Of a stretch of 32,078 nucleotides of DNA, positions 31,331-32,078 are shown piece by piece (the first letter of the stretch is position 1; each line of letters starts with the position of its first letter). A program made the position numbers and the translations under genes. The notes beneath the pieces are model-generated. The model saw only the letters and a list, made by a program, of their open reading frames with translations. It did no database searches and was not told the origin of the DNA. The stretch is from Purshia tridentata (taxonomy: Eukaryota; Streptophyta; Magnoliopsida; Rosales; Rosaceae): positions 1 to 32,078 of the forward strand of contig QANT01006885.1 of the NCBI GenBank assembly GCA_003254885.1, in the 5' to 3' direction.

Positions 31331-31452
31331 GAGATATAAATACAGATCTCCTAATTTCTCTCCCATTCCCCCCATAAACTTTTGTAGAAGTGAGATATAA
31401 ATACCAGATCTCCTAATTTCTCTCCCATTCCCCTCATAAACTTTTGTAGACT
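31331..31452. repeat. 61-bp tandem duplication containing a TATA-like module
   Basis: The unit GAGATATAAATAC...TTTGTAGA occurs at 31331-31391 and 31392-31452 with few differences. Each copy has TATAAATA followed about 30 bases later by a pyrimidine-rich CTCTCCCATTCCCC, an arrangement like a core promoter. It is upstream of the partial E3 ligase gene. A promoter role is inference. Confidence 0.7.
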
Positions 31453-31969
31453 TTTATAACGTGGTAAGATGAATAGACGTGGGTATTGAACAGACACTCT
31501 TTGGCAGCAAAACATTGCTCGTGAGGGAGGAAGCCAAACGCTGGTACCCAACTCCATCAATCAACAACCTTCTAGGTTTCTCATCCAGCTTTGCTTTCAC
31601 AAAGATAATCTATCTTCCTATTTTGCACTGGGTGATATATTTTTTTTTTCATGTCTTTGATGTGTTTTGGTTTATAGTAAAGATTTTATGCTTGATTTCA
31701 ATTTGATTATGGTTATGTTTTGATCTAATGGACTGGCTTTGTTTATTACATTGAGTTTCAATTTGGAACCTCGTATCTCATGTGTAATCAATTGGGTATG
31801 TTGTAAACGAATTGATTCTTCAGTTCTTGCTTTTGGGTAGTCTTTTTCTATTTTTGATTGATGTGTTTTTATTGATTTTTGGTTTTAGAATGTTGGTAAT
31901 CATTAATTTTAATACTGAAAATTAGAGGTGTGTGCTCCAGTCCTTATTGAAAACGATTGTTTTCTGTAG
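31453..31969. other. Possible leader and first intron of the partial E3 ligase gene
   Basis: I see no convincing coding frame. The stretch 31495-31580 is GC-richer and could be a 5' UTR exon ending at a GT near 31576. The rest is T-rich like an intron and ends in TTGTTTTCTGTAG at 31957-31969, a good acceptor. Confidence 0.4.
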
Positions 31970-32078
31970 TAGTTGTTGTAGCACTCAAGTCTTTCCCTCA
32001 ATAACTGTTCAAGAAAAGGGAAGTAGGAATAAAAGGAAATTCCAGACTGATCCACCTTTAGGTGACTCGAATAAGATT
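31970..32078 (+). CDS. Partial RF298/RF4-like RING E3 ubiquitin ligase, N-terminal exon, cut by the window end
   Basis: After an acceptor at 31968-31969 the frame reads SSCCSTQVFPSITVQEKG, then SRNKRKFQTDPPLGDSNKI up to the last base. The block QEKGSRNKRKF..DPPLGD.NKI is the conserved N-terminus of plant putative RING E3 ligases RF298/RF4, large proteins of about 800 residues with a C-terminal RING; the RING itself is outside this window. The expected start sequence of the family is not present just upstream: an in-frame stop lies about 50 bases before the acceptor and no ATG intervenes. So either an upstream exon supplies the start, or this is a truncated copy. Confidence 0.65.

Noticed and set aside
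1-32078. tRNA, rRNA, CRISPR or viral insertion
   Set aside because: I looked for clover-leaf-like A/B boxes, regular spacer arrays and viral-type coding and saw none that I could support by eye; a tRNAscan or Infernal run would be decisive for RNA genes.

Overview
This is nuclear DNA from a flowering plant, most likely a eudicot and possibly a rosid such as a Rosaceae species. The evidence is split genes with GT-AG introns in AT-rich spacers, plant-only protein families, and plant-type MITEs. Single N bases sit in or next to homopolymers (14044, 20890), so this is draft assembly. I see no virus, plasmid, CRISPR or bacterial feature.

Layout, left to right. (1) 632-1192, minus: a two-exon GRF zinc-finger/coiled-coil gene. 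(2) 3813-4115: a Tourist-like MITE with TAA target duplications. (3) 4266-4887: a 311-bp tandem duplication of the 5' end of a cytosolic oligopeptidase A gene (5' UTR, exon 1, start of intron 1), with no rest of the gene. (4) 5538-7136, minus: an intronless gene for a conserved plant protein of unknown function whose true N-terminus is in doubt. (5) 7754-8103, plus: a two-exon LYR-motif mitochondrial protein. (6) 9577-10328: a tiny 96-bp foldback element and a 517-bp Mutator-like MITE, both with 9-bp target duplications. (7) 11326-13016, plus: a five-exon atypical bHLH transcription factor of the bHLH113 type. (8) 14269-23932, plus: a complete 22-exon REV1 translesion DNA polymerase gene, the centrepiece of the window. 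(9) 24909-25651: a non-autonomous hAT element with exact 8-bp target duplications. (10) 28553-28762, plus: a secreted PIP-like signalling peptide precursor, followed by a duplicated 3' region. (11) 31094-32078: a 52-bp period repeat, a duplicated TATA-containing module, and the first recognisable coding piece of an RF298/RF4-like RING E3 ligase that runs off the window.

The genes are ordinary unlinked plant genes: DNA damage tolerance (REV1), transcription (bHLH), mitochondrial assembly (LYR), immune or developmental peptide signalling (PIP-like), ubiquitination (RF298-like). I see no operon-like or biosynthetic clustering. I did not find a clearly new biological system. The most useful leads are the 84-nt in-frame optional intron in REV1, the frame problem at the start of the unknown gene, the PIP-like peptide with W-boxes upstream, and the small transposons whose ends can be placed to the base.
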